From: Flavihumibacter soli
GTDB lineage: Bacteria; Bacteroidota; Bacteroidia; Sphingobacteriales; Sphingobacteriaceae
DNA length: 64,000 nt
Assembly (NCBI RefSeq): GCF_010692725.1
Contig: NZ_JAAFZB010000096.1
Coordinates: forward strand, 558,001-622,000
Direction: 5' to 3'
This document shows, piece after piece, positions 19,372 to 28,023 of the stretch. The translations under genes were made by a program, and so were the position numbers. The notes beneath the pieces were generated by a model, which saw nothing but the letters and a program-made list of their open reading frames with translations, ran no database searches and was not told the DNA's origin. Position 1 is the stretch's first letter; each line of letters begins with the position of its first letter.

Positions 19372-21438
19372 CTAAACCTCCCCGTTTCGCTTTCTAAAGA
19401 ACCACTCCGCAGTCAACAAACTAATTATCAGAAAGAACAGTAATTTATAATTTACTGCCTCTTCATATTTCCGGTCTTCGTAGACAACGGTTTTTATATT
19501 CTCATTAGCATCTATCAGCTGTGGCAGTTTTGATAGCTGTTCGGGATAGATCATTTGTCCACCGTTCTGATCAGCCAGAGCAAAAAGCAGCTGATGGTTT
19601 GCGGTAGTTTGTTGCAACTCTGCCTGCTGATGCCTGATCACAAACTGACCACCTGCTTTGTACTCTTTATTCCCAAGCCTGGTCTTACCATCGAATGTAT
19701 ATTCTCCTGCCGGTAAGCTTCCCGCATCCAGTGTGTATGCATTCCCAATTCTAGAAAATAAAAAAGAATAGCCTTTACCATCCCGATTCTTCAGGGAAAC
19801 ATTGACATCCGGCTCATTGATTAATTCATAAGCATCATTGTAAAGTTCTGCATTCAGGATGACCTGTTCGTTCTCATCAAATGAATTCTTAGCCGGGTAG
19901 ATCCTGAACTTACGCTTATCGTCCCTGGTAGAAAGATACTGAATGGTCTTACTGATCAGTTCATTGACCGCTTCATGAGAATTACTCTCCTGGAATTCCT
20001 CAAGGCGCCAGCGCCAGATACCCTCGCCAGCCAGGACACCAACTTTTCTTTGTTGATCGCCGCCAAAGATCAACAAGGGAATGTTGGTGGAAACCTTCCC
20101 TATTTGCTGCAGCAGCGCGACGGTTGCAGGTCCTTTTACTCCGTAATTTCCAAACGGTGCAATCAGTGGAGCAAAGCCCTGTAATTTTGTCTTGCTGTTA
20201 TCACTCAGGGTGAACCCGTAAAAATCCGGCGAAACCCTTGCCAGAACTTCCTGGGTGGTACCCGAGGAATTGATATTCAGAACGTCCTGAGAAGTTGAAA
20301 AAAGGGTGGGGCTACTCTGAGCACCCAGAACATAAAGAACAGGCTTAGCTGAAAGCTGTTGCTGGAGCTTCGATGCCGTGTTGCTGAGGGATGGAAGCTG
20401 ATGCAGGATAACAAGTCCTGCCTTGCGTACAGCGGCTTCATTGACATCATCAGCGTAGGCGATCTGTACTTCATAATTTTTATTGATCTCGATCGATTGG
20501 CGCAACGCGGCAATATCGGGGTGCGGTGCATTGGCAATTATAAGCACGTTCTGGCGCCCATCTATTACCTCCACAAAAATAGTCTGGGTGTTGTTTTCCT
20601 TCGACAGTTCATTGGCAACTGGTGAAAGATTGATCGTGTATCGCTGAATACCCCGACGCTTGGCAGGCAGGGATATTGGTACTGTAAGCCGGAACTCGTT
20701 AGATCCTATTGCCAACTGCCTTGTAAACAAGGTACCTGACTGATCGGCGACAGTCAGTCTGCTAACGGCGCCCTGGCTTTGAAACGCTTCAACACTTACC
20801 TCGATCTGAAACTGGTTATCGAGGTAGGCAATATTATTATAGTTAACATTTGAGATAAGGAGATCCTTTTTCGGCACCGTATCACCCAGTGCTACTGAAT
20901 ATACCGGAGCCTTTAAATTTTTGCTTTCATAAACAGGATTGCCGCCTTTGTTATAAATGCCATCTGAGGCGACTATGACCGCCCCAACATTACGATTGGC
21001 AAAATCATTATCGATCATCTGAAAAACAGAAGCCAGGTTGGTTAGTTTACCATCGTATCGAAATTTCAGGCCCCGGTCCACAGCCGCGCCAAAACTGAAC
21101 GACCTAACATCGTATTCCTCCGATAGCGCTTTCTCTAATGCCCTGAACTGTTCCGCATAGGTTACCGGGTTGAAACCGGCGGCTTTCGATACGTTAATAG
21201 ACTGCGAATTGTCCTGCGCGAGGATGATCAGAGGCTTCTCAGAGGTTCTGTCGGTAGTCTTTATTGGTGGTGCGAAAAGTAGAAATGTGATAGCGGCAAC
21301 GGCCAGTGTTCGCAAAACAAAAAGAATATTCCGGAGCGATTTGTCCAGGCGTGTCTGCCACCGGTAAAGCAAGAGAGCATACCCTGCCCCTAAAGCAAGA
21401 CATCCAAGAAGCCAGAAGAATATTGGGGCAGTGAACAT
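19372..21438 (-). CDS. VWA-like, multi-span membrane protein
   Basis: 688 residues. Two N-terminal spans (about 5-25 and 36-56) precede a von Willebrand A-like domain whose DNSQS (76-80) keeps the DxSxS metal site. VGAVIVASDGIYNKGG follows as the fourth strand. The middle part has immunoglobulin-like strands and a class I amidotransferase-like fold (NVLIIANAPHPDIAALRQSI). A last span precedes the basic tail FFRKRNGEV. Related Bacteroidota proteins are uncharacterised or grouped with BatA-type membrane proteins; no MoxR ATPase lies nearby. Its ATG is directly against the arm of an inverted-repeat element (21439-21983), which therefore forms its 5' leader. Confidence 0.75.
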   Translation of the reverse strand: MFTAPIFFWLLGCLALGAGYALLLYRWQTRLDKSLRNILFVLRTLAVAAITFLLFAPPIKTTDRTSEKPLIILAQDNSQSINVSKAAGFNPVTYAEQFRALEKALSEEYDVRSFSFGAAVDRGLKFRYDGKLTNLASVFQMIDNDFANRNVGAVIVASDGIYNKGGNPVYESKNLKAPVYSVALGDTVPKKDLLISNVNYNNIAYLDNQFQIEVSVEAFQSQGAVSRLTVADQSGTLFTRQLAIGSNEFRLTVPISLPAKRRGIQRYTINLSPVANELSKENNTQTIFVEVIDGRQNVLIIANAPHPDIAALRQSIEINKNYEVQIAYADDVNEAAVRKAGLVILHQLPSLSNTASKLQQQLSAKPVLYVLGAQSSPTLFSTSQDVLNINSSGTTQEVLARVSPDFYGFTLSDNSKTKLQGFAPLIAPFGNYGVKGPATVALLQQIGKVSTNIPLLIFGGDQQRKVGVLAGEGIWRWRLEEFQESNSHEAVNELISKTIQYLSTRDDKRKFRIYPAKNSFDENEQVILNAELYNDAYELINEPDVNVSLKNRDGKGYSFLFSRIGNAYTLDAGSLPAGEYTFDGKTRLGNKEYKAGGQFVIRHQQAELQQTTANHQLLFALADQNGGQMIYPEQLSKLPQLIDANENIKTVVYEDRKYEEAVNYKLLFFLIISLLTAEWFFRKRNGEV

Positions 21439-21983
21439 GTCTGGATCGGGATTTATTGGATTGGAGGATTGACGGATTCTATCTGAGGGATCGTATTTAA
21501 CATCTTATTTTTGGAATGCATTAATCGTTTAACTTCTAAACTCCTGGCTCCAAAGTTTAATAGTAAGCCTTTGTCCAATTTATACGCAACCAGGTAATTT
21601 AATCCCTGGGCCAATTGTACATCTTCTAAACGTGCCACTGCTTTCAGCTCAACCATAACCTTATCCTCAACCAAAAAATTCGACTCTCCTGCTTCCAATA
21701 TTCTCACCTTCATAAAATATCTGCATCGGCACTTCCCTTTAAAACGAAAGCCCCATATTCCCTAACTCGATAGCCAGGGGCTGCTGACAGATCACTTCCT
21801 GAAAACCATTTCCTAAAGTACCATGCACTTTCATGGCACAACCAATTATTTTATACGTGAGTTTGTCTTCTATTTTCTCACCCTCCATAGGAGCATTGTT
21901 TAAGGTAATTTGTTTCTATAACTGAAATCGATCAATTAATCCTCTTCCATACGATCCATTAATCCTTTAATCCAGATCCCGAC
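21439..21983. mobile_element. Inverted-arm element enclosing a broken GxxExxY gene
   Basis: Left arm about 21439-21496, right arm about 21924-21983. Both are built of degenerate GGATT/GGATC words and face each other. They begin alike (left GTCTGGATCGGGATT; right, read on the other strand, GTCGGGATCTGGATT) and share an exact 9-mer GGATCGTAT (21488-21496; inverted at 21949-21957). The element starts one base after the ATG end of the VWA gene and stops two bases before the SIMPL stop codon, so it fills the intergenic space. No transposase and no clear target duplication. That it is, or was, mobile is my inference. Confidence 0.45.
21453..21888 (-). pseudogene. GxxExxY protein (PD-(D/E)XK-like) pseudogene
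   Basis: Frame 1 starts at an ATG at 21888 and reads MEGEKIEDKLTYKIIGCAMK, HGTLGNGFQEVIC (the family GxxExxY motif, with Cys in place of Tyr). It is closed by TAA at 21741-21739 after 49 codons. The same frame continues past the stop as REVPMQIFYEGENIGSRRVE, clearly the family's next segment. At a run of six T (21673-21678) the match jumps one frame to FLVEDKVMVELKAVARLEDV, then AQGLNYLVAYKLDKGLLLNF, and stops at 21453. So there is one nonsense codon plus one frameshift. The usual Asp of RxDF is Glu here, and VELKA keeps the ExK pair. An 86-residue frame starting at 21713 is only the 3' fragment. The family is thought to be nuclease-like; its function is not established. Confidence 0.8.
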
Positions 21984-21985
21984 AA

Positions 21986-22714
21986 TCAATCAATCTCGAA
22001 ATTCGCATTCACCACCGCAGTAATTTCCTTCCGAATTGAGCTAACATCATTAATACCGTAGTCGGAGGTCATGTTTGAATTTTCAGGCGTGATCTGCAAT
22101 ACGCCCATGCGTGCACTTTTAAGCGTTCCAAGTTCCCGCCCTGTTGCTTTTGCGATCCGCTGCCCCCGGATCATCGCATCCTTAGCCGCTTCAGCCTGGA
22201 TCTCAATTTTGATATCGCCTACCTTGGTGTAGTAATATTCCGGCTGATTGACCTGGAAATTGACACCCCGTTCAACCAGCCCGCTGATCTCTAAAGAGAT
22301 CGACTTGATCAGTTCCACATCGCCGGATTGAATATCAATCATTTGCGATGCATTATATGAGCGGACGTCGAGCTGCTGACCGGTCTGACTATAATTGTAG
22401 ATAGGATAATTATTGATCGTCTGGAAATTGATCTTGTCCGCAGGGAAGCCCTTCGACCGGATATACTCAATAAGAATTGGCTTCTGCGCCTGCAATGCCC
22501 TGTAGGCCTCGCTGGCTGTAATTCCGGACGCATTAAGTGTTCCGCGTAAAATCCCCAGGTCTGAGACCATTACTTTCTTAGCGGAGCCAGTGACAGTGAT
22601 GGTTTGGTTCTCGCTTTTCACCTTACGCCAGGTACCTGAGAAAACCGCCGTAGATATAACAGCGGCAAGACCGAGAATAAGGGCCGGAATGATCAGACGG
22701 TTGGTAATAGCCAT
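21986..22714 (-). CDS. SIMPL-domain (DUF541) protein, membrane anchored
   Basis: 242 residues. An N-terminal signal anchor (LIIPALILGLAAVISTAVFS, about 7-26) is followed by a SIMPL domain: ITVTGSAKK, VMVSDLGILRGTLNASGITA, then ERGVNFQ, AEAAKDAMIRGQRIAKATGR and a closing VVNANFEID. E. coli YggE is the best-known relative (linked to oxidative stress, mechanism unclear). Periplasm-facing by topology. Alone in its transcript as far as can be seen; the inverted-arm element abuts its stop codon. Confidence 0.87.
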   Translation of the reverse strand: MAITNRLIIPALILGLAAVISTAVFSGTWRKVKSENQTITVTGSAKKVMVSDLGILRGTLNASGITASEAYRALQAQKPILIEYIRSKGFPADKINFQTINNYPIYNYSQTGQQLDVRSYNASQMIDIQSGDVELIKSISLEISGLVERGVNFQVNQPEYYYTKVGDIKIEIQAEAAKDAMIRGQRIAKATGRELGTLKSARMGVLQITPENSNMTSDYGINDVSSIRKEITAVVNANFEID

Positions 22715-22791
22715 TGCATCGAATTTATGATCGGTTAATAGATGACGTTTAACCCTCTTAAGTTATAATTTCCTTTTGATATATTATAACA

Positions 22792-22818
22792 AAGCCCCGG
22801 ACGAGAGATCCGGGGCTT
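22792..22818 (-). terminator. Terminator of fabG
   Basis: Perfect 10-bp stem AAGCCCCGGA (22792-22801) / TCCGGGGCTT (22809-22818) with a 7-nt loop. The minus-strand tail is TGTTAT, a modest T-tract. Confidence 0.65.
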
Positions 22819-22868
22819 AATGAAGCGTTTGGCAAGGCGCGTAAGGGGTCCTGCTGTTTTGCTATTTT

Positions 22869-23612
22869 CTATAACATTCCGCCGTCAACAGGAATAACCT
22901 GCCCGGTAATATAAGCTGCCATATCAGAGCCAAGGAATACACACAGGTTAGCTACGTCTTCAGCCTCACCTGCTCTCTTTAACGGAATAGCCTGGGCCCA
23001 ACCTTCAACTACCTTCGGATCAAGAACTTCAGTCATTTCCGTGCGAATGAATCCCGGTGCAACCACGTTAGTCCGGATATTCCGCGATCCCAGTTCTTTT
23101 GCTACCGATTTTGAAAAACCGATGATGCCCGATTTTGAAGCCGCATAATTAGCCTGACCAGCATTCCCCTGTACTCCCACCACTGAGCTCATATTAATGA
23201 AAACACCTTTACGGTTTTTCATCATAACCTTTGATGCCGCCTTAGTCACATTAAATATCGACTTCAGGTTAACATTCATCACGTCGTCCCAGTTCTCTTC
23301 AGTCATCCGCATCAGTAAACCATCTTTAGTGATGCCCGCATTATTGACCACGACATCAATTGTTCCGAATTCAGCAACAACGTCATTGATCAACTTTTCA
23401 GCTTCATCAAACTTGGACGCATCCGAGCGATAGCCCTTTACCTTCGTGCCAAAACTTTGCAATTCCTGCTCCAATGCCTGACCTTTCTCTACTGATGATA
23501 AATAGGTGAAAGCAACGTTGGCCCCATGCTCAGCAAACTTTTCTGCTATCTTACGTCCGATGCCCTTTGAGGCACCAGTGATTATTGCGGTTTTCCCTTC
23601 GAGTAATTTCAT
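22869..23612 (-). CDS. fabG: 3-oxoacyl-ACP reductase
   Basis: NADPH-dependent short-chain dehydrogenase of fatty acid elongation. TGASKGIG (12-19) is the cofactor loop, NNAG (90-93), and the catalytic residues are Asn113, Ser143, Tyr156 and Lys160 (YAASK). The end, VFLGSDMAAYITGQVIPVDG, is typical of FabG. 247 residues from the ATG at 23612; a TTG two codons earlier is unlikely to be the start. It stands apart from other fatty-acid genes here, so a paralogous SDR role cannot be ruled out, although the sequence is close to the housekeeping type. Confidence 0.88.
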   Translation of the reverse strand: MKLLEGKTAIITGASKGIGRKIAEKFAEHGANVAFTYLSSVEKGQALEQELQSFGTKVKGYRSDASKFDEAEKLINDVVAEFGTIDVVVNNAGITKDGLLMRMTEENWDDVMNVNLKSIFNVTKAASKVMMKNRKGVFINMSSVVGVQGNAGQANYAASKSGIIGFSKSVAKELGSRNIRTNVVAPGFIRTEMTEVLDPKVVEGWAQAIPLKRAGEAEDVANLCVFLGSDMAAYITGQVIPVDGGML

Positions 23613-23646
23613 AATCAAAATTTAAAGCTGTGAAATTAAGGAATTA

Positions 23647-23894
23647 CTTAGTACGAAGTAGGTAGTAGTTAGTATTTAGTACGGGATATGCTATGTCTAC
23701 CGAACAATTCTATATGCACTGATGCTAATAACACAATTATTAATTTACAAAACCATTATCGTTAGGGCTCTAAATATTGTTGGTAGGTTATATTAAGGAG
23801 GATATTGCAATACCTAAATTATTAAATTGGCAATAACTATTATCCTTAGGTGTTCTAAATACTAACTACTAAATACTATCCACCAAGTACTAAG
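23647..23894. repeat. Inverted-arm element, word TAGTATTTAG
   Basis: 248 bp bounded by CTTAGTAC (23647-23654) and its exact inverse GTACTAAG (23887-23894). Inside, AGTAGTTAGTATTTAG (23664-23679) has a perfect 16-bp inverse at 23855-23870. The arms are made of degenerate TAGTA/TTAGT words; the 175-bp centre is AT-rich and without a gene. It occupies most of the gap between divergent fabG and the methyltransferase and ends six bases before the latter's ATG, so it must contain or displace both promoters. Confidence 0.65.
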
Positions 23895-23900
23895 AAAAAA

Positions 23901-24587
23901 ATGAAATCCGTCCAGACCTTCTACGATGAACTCAGCAGTCAATATACTGATCTGATCAATAAGTGCGTGCCCCGCTATGGCGAACTTATGTATAATATGT
24001 TCCATTATATCCCGGAAGGCTGTAAGCCGAAAAGGATCCTCGACCTGGGTTGCGGAACGGGAAACCTGACAGACCAGGTATTAAAGCATTATCCCGAAGC
24101 AGAAATTGATGCCCTGGATATTTCGGCGGATATACTGAAGGAAAGTCAGAAAAGATTTATGTCTCAGCCGAACGTACGTTACATCCAGGCGGATTTCCGT
24201 GAGATGCACCTTGCACCCGGATCATACGACCTCATCCTTTCTACCATTGCTATTCACCATATACCCGACGAGGATAAAATAGACCTAAACCGGGATATTT
24301 TCCAGGCCTTAAAAGCCGGGGGACTTTTCATTTTTGCCGATCAGACCCGCGGCATAACGAACGAGATCTACGAAAAACATATTTCCCGATGGAAAGAGGA
24401 GGCTTTTAAACTTGGCTCGACACAGGAGAACTGGGATATGTGGATGGAGCATCAGGATGCACACGACTACCATACCCCCGTTAACTGGCATCTCCGGCAG
24501 TTAGAGGCCTCCGGGTTTAAAGATGTAGATGTAATATGGAAGAACATTATGTGGGCTGTTGTATGGGCCGGGAAAGAGGCGATTTGA
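23901..24587 (+). CDS. Class I SAM-dependent methyltransferase
   Basis: 228 residues. Motif I ILDLGCGTGN (46-55) binds SAM; EIDALDISADIL holds the acidic residue for the ribose; YDLILSTIAIHHIP is motif IV and LKAGGLFIFADQTRG post-I/VI. The fold resembles the ubiquinone/small-molecule type; the substrate is unknown. A small conserved-looking gene follows 50 bp downstream on the same strand, with a terminator after it, suggesting a two-gene unit. Confidence 0.85.
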   Translation: MKSVQTFYDELSSQYTDLINKCVPRYGELMYNMFHYIPEGCKPKRILDLGCGTGNLTDQVLKHYPEAEIDALDISADILKESQKRFMSQPNVRYIQADFREMHLAPGSYDLILSTIAIHHIPDEDKIDLNRDIFQALKAGGLFIFADQTRGITNEIYEKHISRWKEEAFKLGSTQENWDMWMEHQDAHDYHTPVNWHLRQLEASGFKDVDVIWKNIMWAVVWAGKEAI

Positions 24588-24637
24588 TCCGCCCAGAACA
24601 ATAACAGGGCTTCAGGGTTAATGAAGAAATAATTTTT

Positions 24638-24967
24638 ATGACAACAGCCAAGATCATTCGCCACCGGCATAAGTATCATCATTATATGAACGACGACCTT
24701 AAGGACGTCCGTGAGGAAACTTTTTTTAAGATCGTATTCTCAGACCCAAAGGAATTCGAGTTATTTAAAAAGTGGTGCAAGGACAATGACGGCGAGTATG
24801 ACTATGATAAGGAGCAAAGCTGCCAGCGCGGGACCATTCCCCAGCTGGAGATGTTTAAGGATGAGATCTGCTGGTGTGATATCATGACCTACTACCTCCT
24901 GCACATTGCAGGCTTCAATTTTCACGCAACCATCGACCCGTACAAAGGGGAAGTATATGTAAAATAA
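24638..24967 (+). CDS. Hypothetical protein, Cys/Trp-containing
   Basis: 109 residues, soluble, no signal peptide. A His/Lys-rich N-terminus (RHRHKYHHYMNDDLKDV) is followed by an acidic middle (DNDGEYDYDKEQSC) and a hydrophobic end with EICWCDIMTYYLLHIAGF. Four cysteines (CKDND, SCQRG, CWC-type) could bind a metal, but no named motif fits. It lies behind a methyltransferase gene, so a role with that enzyme is possible. I do not recognise the family. Confidence 0.65.
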   Translation: MTTAKIIRHRHKYHHYMNDDLKDVREETFFKIVFSDPKEFELFKKWCKDNDGEYDYDKEQSCQRGTIPQLEMFKDEICWCDIMTYYLLHIAGFNFHATIDPYKGEVYVK

Positions 24968-24968
24968 A

Positions 24969-24991
24969 GAAGCCGGTCTGCTACCGGCTTC
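24969..24991. terminator. Terminator between the hypothetical gene and msrB
   Basis: Perfect 9-bp stem GAAGCCGGT / ACCGGCTTC with loop CTGCT; CCTATTTTA follows on the plus strand and TTTATTTT on the minus strand. Serves convergent genes. Confidence 0.75.
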
Positions 24992-25022
24992 CTATTTTAC
25001 TCAATGTTCTGACAGGTATCAA

Positions 25023-25388
25023 TCAGGAACTGGCGGGAATAAATTTCATCGATATAGAATTCACACAGTGCCTTGTATTCTTAGGAGTAAACCGCTCTCC
25101 TTCAAATACATGCCCCAAGTGAGCACCGCAGTTTGTGCAGACGATCTCTGTTCGGCTTCCGTCGGCATCTGTTACACGCTTTACCGCGCCCGGAATCTCA
25201 TCGTCGAAGCTCGGCCAACCGCAATGGGAATCAAACTTATCATCCGACTTATATAAAGGTGTGTCACATTGCCTGCAGATATAGGTTCCCGCGGCTTTAT
25301 TATCAGTATACTCACCGGTAAAAGGCCTTTCAGTTCCCTTCTGCAGGATCACATACTCTTCTTCAGGTGTTAATTTATTGTAGCTCAT
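25023..25388 (-). CDS. msrB: Methionine-R-sulfoxide reductase, cytosolic
   Basis: Repairs methionine-R-sulfoxide in proteins. 121 residues. Zinc cysteines Cys38/Cys41 and Cys84/Cys87; catalytic Cys108 in RHCVNSISM; Cys56 in HCGWPSF is the likely resolving residue. No signal peptide. Lies directly downstream (58 bp) of a second, exported msrB copy on the same strand, so the pair may be cotranscribed and protect cytosol and envelope together. Confidence 0.93.
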   Translation of the reverse strand: MSYNKLTPEEEYVILQKGTERPFTGEYTDNKAAGTYICRQCDTPLYKSDDKFDSHCGWPSFDDEIPGAVKRVTDADGSRTEIVCTNCGAHLGHVFEGERFTPKNTRHCVNSISMKFIPASS

Positions 25389-25446
25389 ATTAATTAAATC
25401 ATTCCAATAAATAAGAATTCTGACAGCGGGTTTGTTTTAACAGCTC

Positions 25447-25914
25447 CTATTTCTTCGCCGGAACGAAAACCATAGATATAGAATTCACACAGTGCCTGGT
25501 ATTTTTGGCCGTAAATTCTTCACCGTAGAACACATGTCCAAGGTGTGCCTTACAATTTGCGCATACGATCTCCATCCGCATTCCATCCGCATCCGGTATC
25601 TGTTTAACTGCTCCCTTGATCTCCTGGTCAAAGCTTGGCCAACCGCAATCTGATTTAAACTTGGATTCCGATGTGTACAATGGTTTGCTGCAGCGTTTGC
25701 AGAGATAAAGACCTTTAGCCGTATTATTAGTGTATTCACCGGTATGGGGTCTTTCGGTCCCCTTATAGACGATAACGCTTTCTTCCTCCTTGGTCAGTTT
25801 GCGGTATTCCGTTGAAGAGGTCTCCTTTTTAGCAACTTTTCCTGTGGCTGTCTGGCCAGAAACAGCACCGACGCTGAGTATCAATGCTACAATGAAACAA
25901 ATGCTCTTTTTCAT
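25447..25914 (-). CDS. Methionine-R-sulfoxide reductase, exported
   Basis: 155 residues: signal peptide [19 protein letters not shown], a linker to about 35, then a full MsrB domain. Zinc cysteines Cys72/Cys75 and Cys118/Cys121, catalytic Cys142 (RHCVNSISM), likely resolving Cys90. It is clearly a paralogue of the downstream cytosolic MsrB. The signal peptide predicts periplasmic action. A partner electron donor (thioredoxin-like or membrane reductase) is not seen nearby. Confidence 0.92.
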   Translation of the reverse strand: MKKSICFIVALILSVGAVSGQTATGKVAKKETSSTEYRKLTKEEESVIVYKGTERPHTGEYTNNTAKGLYLCKRCSKPLYTSESKFKSDCGWPSFDQEIKGAVKQIPDADGMRMEIVCANCKAHLGHVFYGEEFTAKNTRHCVNSISMVFVPAKK

Positions 25915-25965
25915 ATTTTATAAACTTATATTATAAATACGGCATTTAACGGGTTCCCGTTTTTT

Positions 25966-25973
25966 CAAAGCTA
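25966..25973 (-). promoter_or_regulatory. -7 element of the msrB pair
   Basis: Minus-strand TAGCTTTG fits TAnnTTTG; the ATG at 25914 would have a leader of about 45 nt. No convincing -33 element. Confidence 0.35.
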
Positions 25974-26059
25974 ATTATGCAGGTTTTGACCGCTTATGTG
26001 CAAAAATACCCAACCCATTCTGAATATTATAGGCAAAAGCACTCAGCCTGGCGCTTTAA

Positions 26060-26683
26060 TTATTTAATAGTATAGGATAGTTTTGGTCCAGCGTGTAACG
26101 CTAAAATGGGATAGTCTGGATGAATTAAAAAACCACTGGTTAAACCTGTTTGCCACTTCTTAGAAATCTTGAAATTCAGGTCCAGGCTTACAGGAAAAAC
26201 GAGGTCTGACCAGGAGGAAATTCTTGTATAAGATGAATTAGTATCCTGATATGGATAAGACCTCGTATGAGTCATTATCCCGGCACCCACACCTGGAACA
26301 AGGCTTACTGACGCAAAATCAATGATTTTACGCTTATACAAAACGGAGAAAGTCCGGTATTCGGCCCTTGAATTTGTTCCATCCGCACTGGAAATACTGC
26401 CGGGATTGTTAGACAGCACATCATCATAATAATTGTGCTTTCCAGCGAAATACTGGACACCGAGGATATGTCTTTTGCCAAGTTGATAGCCAAAATCAAT
26501 TCCGTAGAAATCTTTCGCATTTGCTTTCTGGTAGTAGGGACTATTTAATATTCCACTCGACAAAGTGATAGTCAGATCTTTTTTGTCCTGTCCAAAGGAG
26601 TAATGGGCTGAACTAAGAAGCACTATAACTATCAGGATCTCTTTTACCAATTTACAGTAATGAGTAGAGAAGATATTTTTCAT
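26060..26683 (-). CDS. Small outer-membrane beta-barrel protein, unknown
   Basis: 207 residues. Signal peptide ILIVIVLLSSAHYSFG follows a rather long basic N-terminus. The rest is repeated amphipathic strands (LTITLSSGIL, YGIDFGYQLGKRHILGVQYF, SVSLVPGVGAGIM, LDLNFKISKKWQTGLTSGFL) typical of 8-stranded barrels, ending LSYTIK. No known enzymatic motif. Monocistronic, with a gene-free stretch behind its start. Confidence 0.7.
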   Translation of the reverse strand: MKNIFSTHYCKLVKEILIVIVLLSSAHYSFGQDKKDLTITLSSGILNSPYYQKANAKDFYGIDFGYQLGKRHILGVQYFAGKHNYYDDVLSNNPGSISSADGTNSRAEYRTFSVLYKRKIIDFASVSLVPGVGAGIMTHTRSYPYQDTNSSYTRISSWSDLVFPVSLDLNFKISKKWQTGLTSGFLIHPDYPILALHAGPKLSYTIK

Positions 26684-27063
26684 TTAGCTATTTTTTTCCC
26701 GTAAGATACACTAAGCTGTTCCCGCTCCAAATAAAAAGGGTGAACGGTAGATATTATCTTTTAAACGGTAAGGTTTTCAGAAATTCCGCGAATTCGAAGA
26801 AACCATGACGGCTGCTATTCCTTTAGATTAAATTCTTCTAAAAAAGTGAGGCCGTTTGGGAGACCATATTAGATGCGCAAGTTTAATATAAATGCTTCAA
26901 AAGTTTACATGTATAATCGTTGTAGTTTCATAGGAAGATCTTACAAGAAAACTACTAGAAAACCTTTATGATAGTTAAGGAAATTACTGGCTTCTCAGGA
27001 ATAGATCCAGCCCTCTTTTAAACGGTATTAAAGGTAGAATGGGGAAAAACATCTTGAAAACCA
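26684..27063. other. Gene-free stretch upstream of the barrel gene
   Basis: AT-rich DNA between two minus-strand genes. No repeat arm, RNA gene or convincing promoter seen. A 32-codon plus-strand frame starting at 26873 has no support. Confidence 0.5.
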
Positions 27064-27093
27064 AAAAGACCTGCTCTTTCAAGCAGGTCTTTT
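27064..27093 (-). terminator. Terminator of sucD
   Basis: Perfect 12-bp stem AAAAGACCTGCT / AGCAGGTCTTTT, 6-nt loop; the minus-strand tail is TGGTTTT. Confidence 0.8.
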
Positions 27094-27115
27094 AAAATTA
27101 TTATTGTGTTTTAAT

Positions 27116-27988
27116 TTACTTACTCAGTTCTTCAGCCATTGCAGCTCCTATTTCGGCAGGTGATTCAACAACGCGGATACCACACTCGCGCATGATCTTC
27201 ATTTTTGCGGCAGCTGTATCATCAGCACCACCCACGATCGCACCTGCGTGACCCATACGGCGTCCCGGAGGCGCAGTTTGACCGGCAATAAATCCTACTA
27301 CAGGTTTGGTACCGTTTTCTTTGATCCACAGAGCAGCTTCAGCTTCCATGCCGCCGCCAATCTCGCCGATCATGATAATTCCATGGGTTTCCGGATCATT
27401 CATCAGCAATTCAACAGCTTCCTTCGTAGTGGTTCCGATGATCGGATCGCCACCAATACCAACTGCAGTAGTAATACCGAGACCAGCTTTAACGACCTGA
27501 TCAACGGCTTCGTAAGTTAATGTTCCTGATTTAGAAACTACCCCAACAGTACCTTTCTTAAAGATAAAGCCGGGCATGATACCGATCTTCGATTCATCAG
27601 CAGTAATGATTCCCGGGCAGTTTGGTCCGATCAGACGGCAGTCCCTGTTCGAAATGTATTCCTTCACCAGAATCATATCCTTTGTCGGGATACCTTCGGT
27701 AATACAAACGATCACTTTAATGCCTGCTTCAGCTGCTTCCATTATAGCATCCGCTGCAAAAGCAGGAGGAACGAAAATAATTGAAACATCGGCGCCCGTT
27801 TTTTCCACCGCATCTTTAACGGTATTGAAAACAGGTTTATCAAGGTGCGTCTGACCACCTTTTCCGGGCGTAACACCACCCACCAACTGAGTTCCGTACT
27901 CAATCATCTGAGAAGCATGATAAGTGCCTTCATTACCTGTGAAACCCTGAACAATTACTTTTGAATCTTTATTAACCAGAACACTCAT
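27116..27988 (-). CDS. sucD: Succinyl-CoA synthetase alpha subunit
   Basis: TCA-cycle enzyme subunit that binds CoA and is phosphorylated on histidine. The CoA-binding Rossmann part has [29 protein letters not shown] follows; the phospho-His is His247 in [11 protein letters not shown]. 290 residues, full length. sucC (beta) is not adjacent, a common Bacteroidota arrangement. Its own -7 element and terminator make it monocistronic. Confidence 0.96.
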   Translation of the reverse strand: MSVLVNKDSKVIVQGFTGNEGTYHASQMIEYGTQLVGGVTPGKGGQTHLDKPVFNTVKDAVEKTGADVSIIFVPPAFAADAIMEAAEAGIKVIVCITEGIPTKDMILVKEYISNRDCRLIGPNCPGIITADESKIGIMPGFIFKKGTVGVVSKSGTLTYEAVDQVVKAGLGITTAVGIGGDPIIGTTTKEAVELLMNDPETHGIIMIGEIGGGMEAEAALWIKENGTKPVVGFIAGQTAPPGRRMGHAGAIVGGADDTAAAKMKIMRECGIRVVESPAEIGAAMAEELSK

Positions 27989-28007
27989 AGCTTGCTTTTT
28001 TGTTTCG

Positions 28008-28015
28008 CAAAGCTA
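28008..28015 (-). promoter_or_regulatory. -7 element of sucD
   Basis: Minus-strand TAGCTTTG. The -33 position falls at the edge of the repeat arm that starts at 28024 and has no TTTG, so the repeat may have replaced the original upstream element. Confidence 0.45.
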
Positions 28016-28023
28016 AGAGAAAA

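Noticed and set aside
21673-21678. Frameshift as a pure sequencing error
   Set aside because: A T6 run is error-prone, so this remains possible, but the separate in-frame TAA at 21741-21739 and changed motif residues also indicate decay.
21453-21713. Intact 86-residue protein reading
   Set aside because: Its first residues are an out-of-frame reading of the GxxExxY middle segment; the true frame upstream shows it is the 3' part of a broken gene.
26873-26971. 32-codon basic frame upstream of the barrel gene
   Set aside because: No promoter, start signal or recognisable feature; too short to support.
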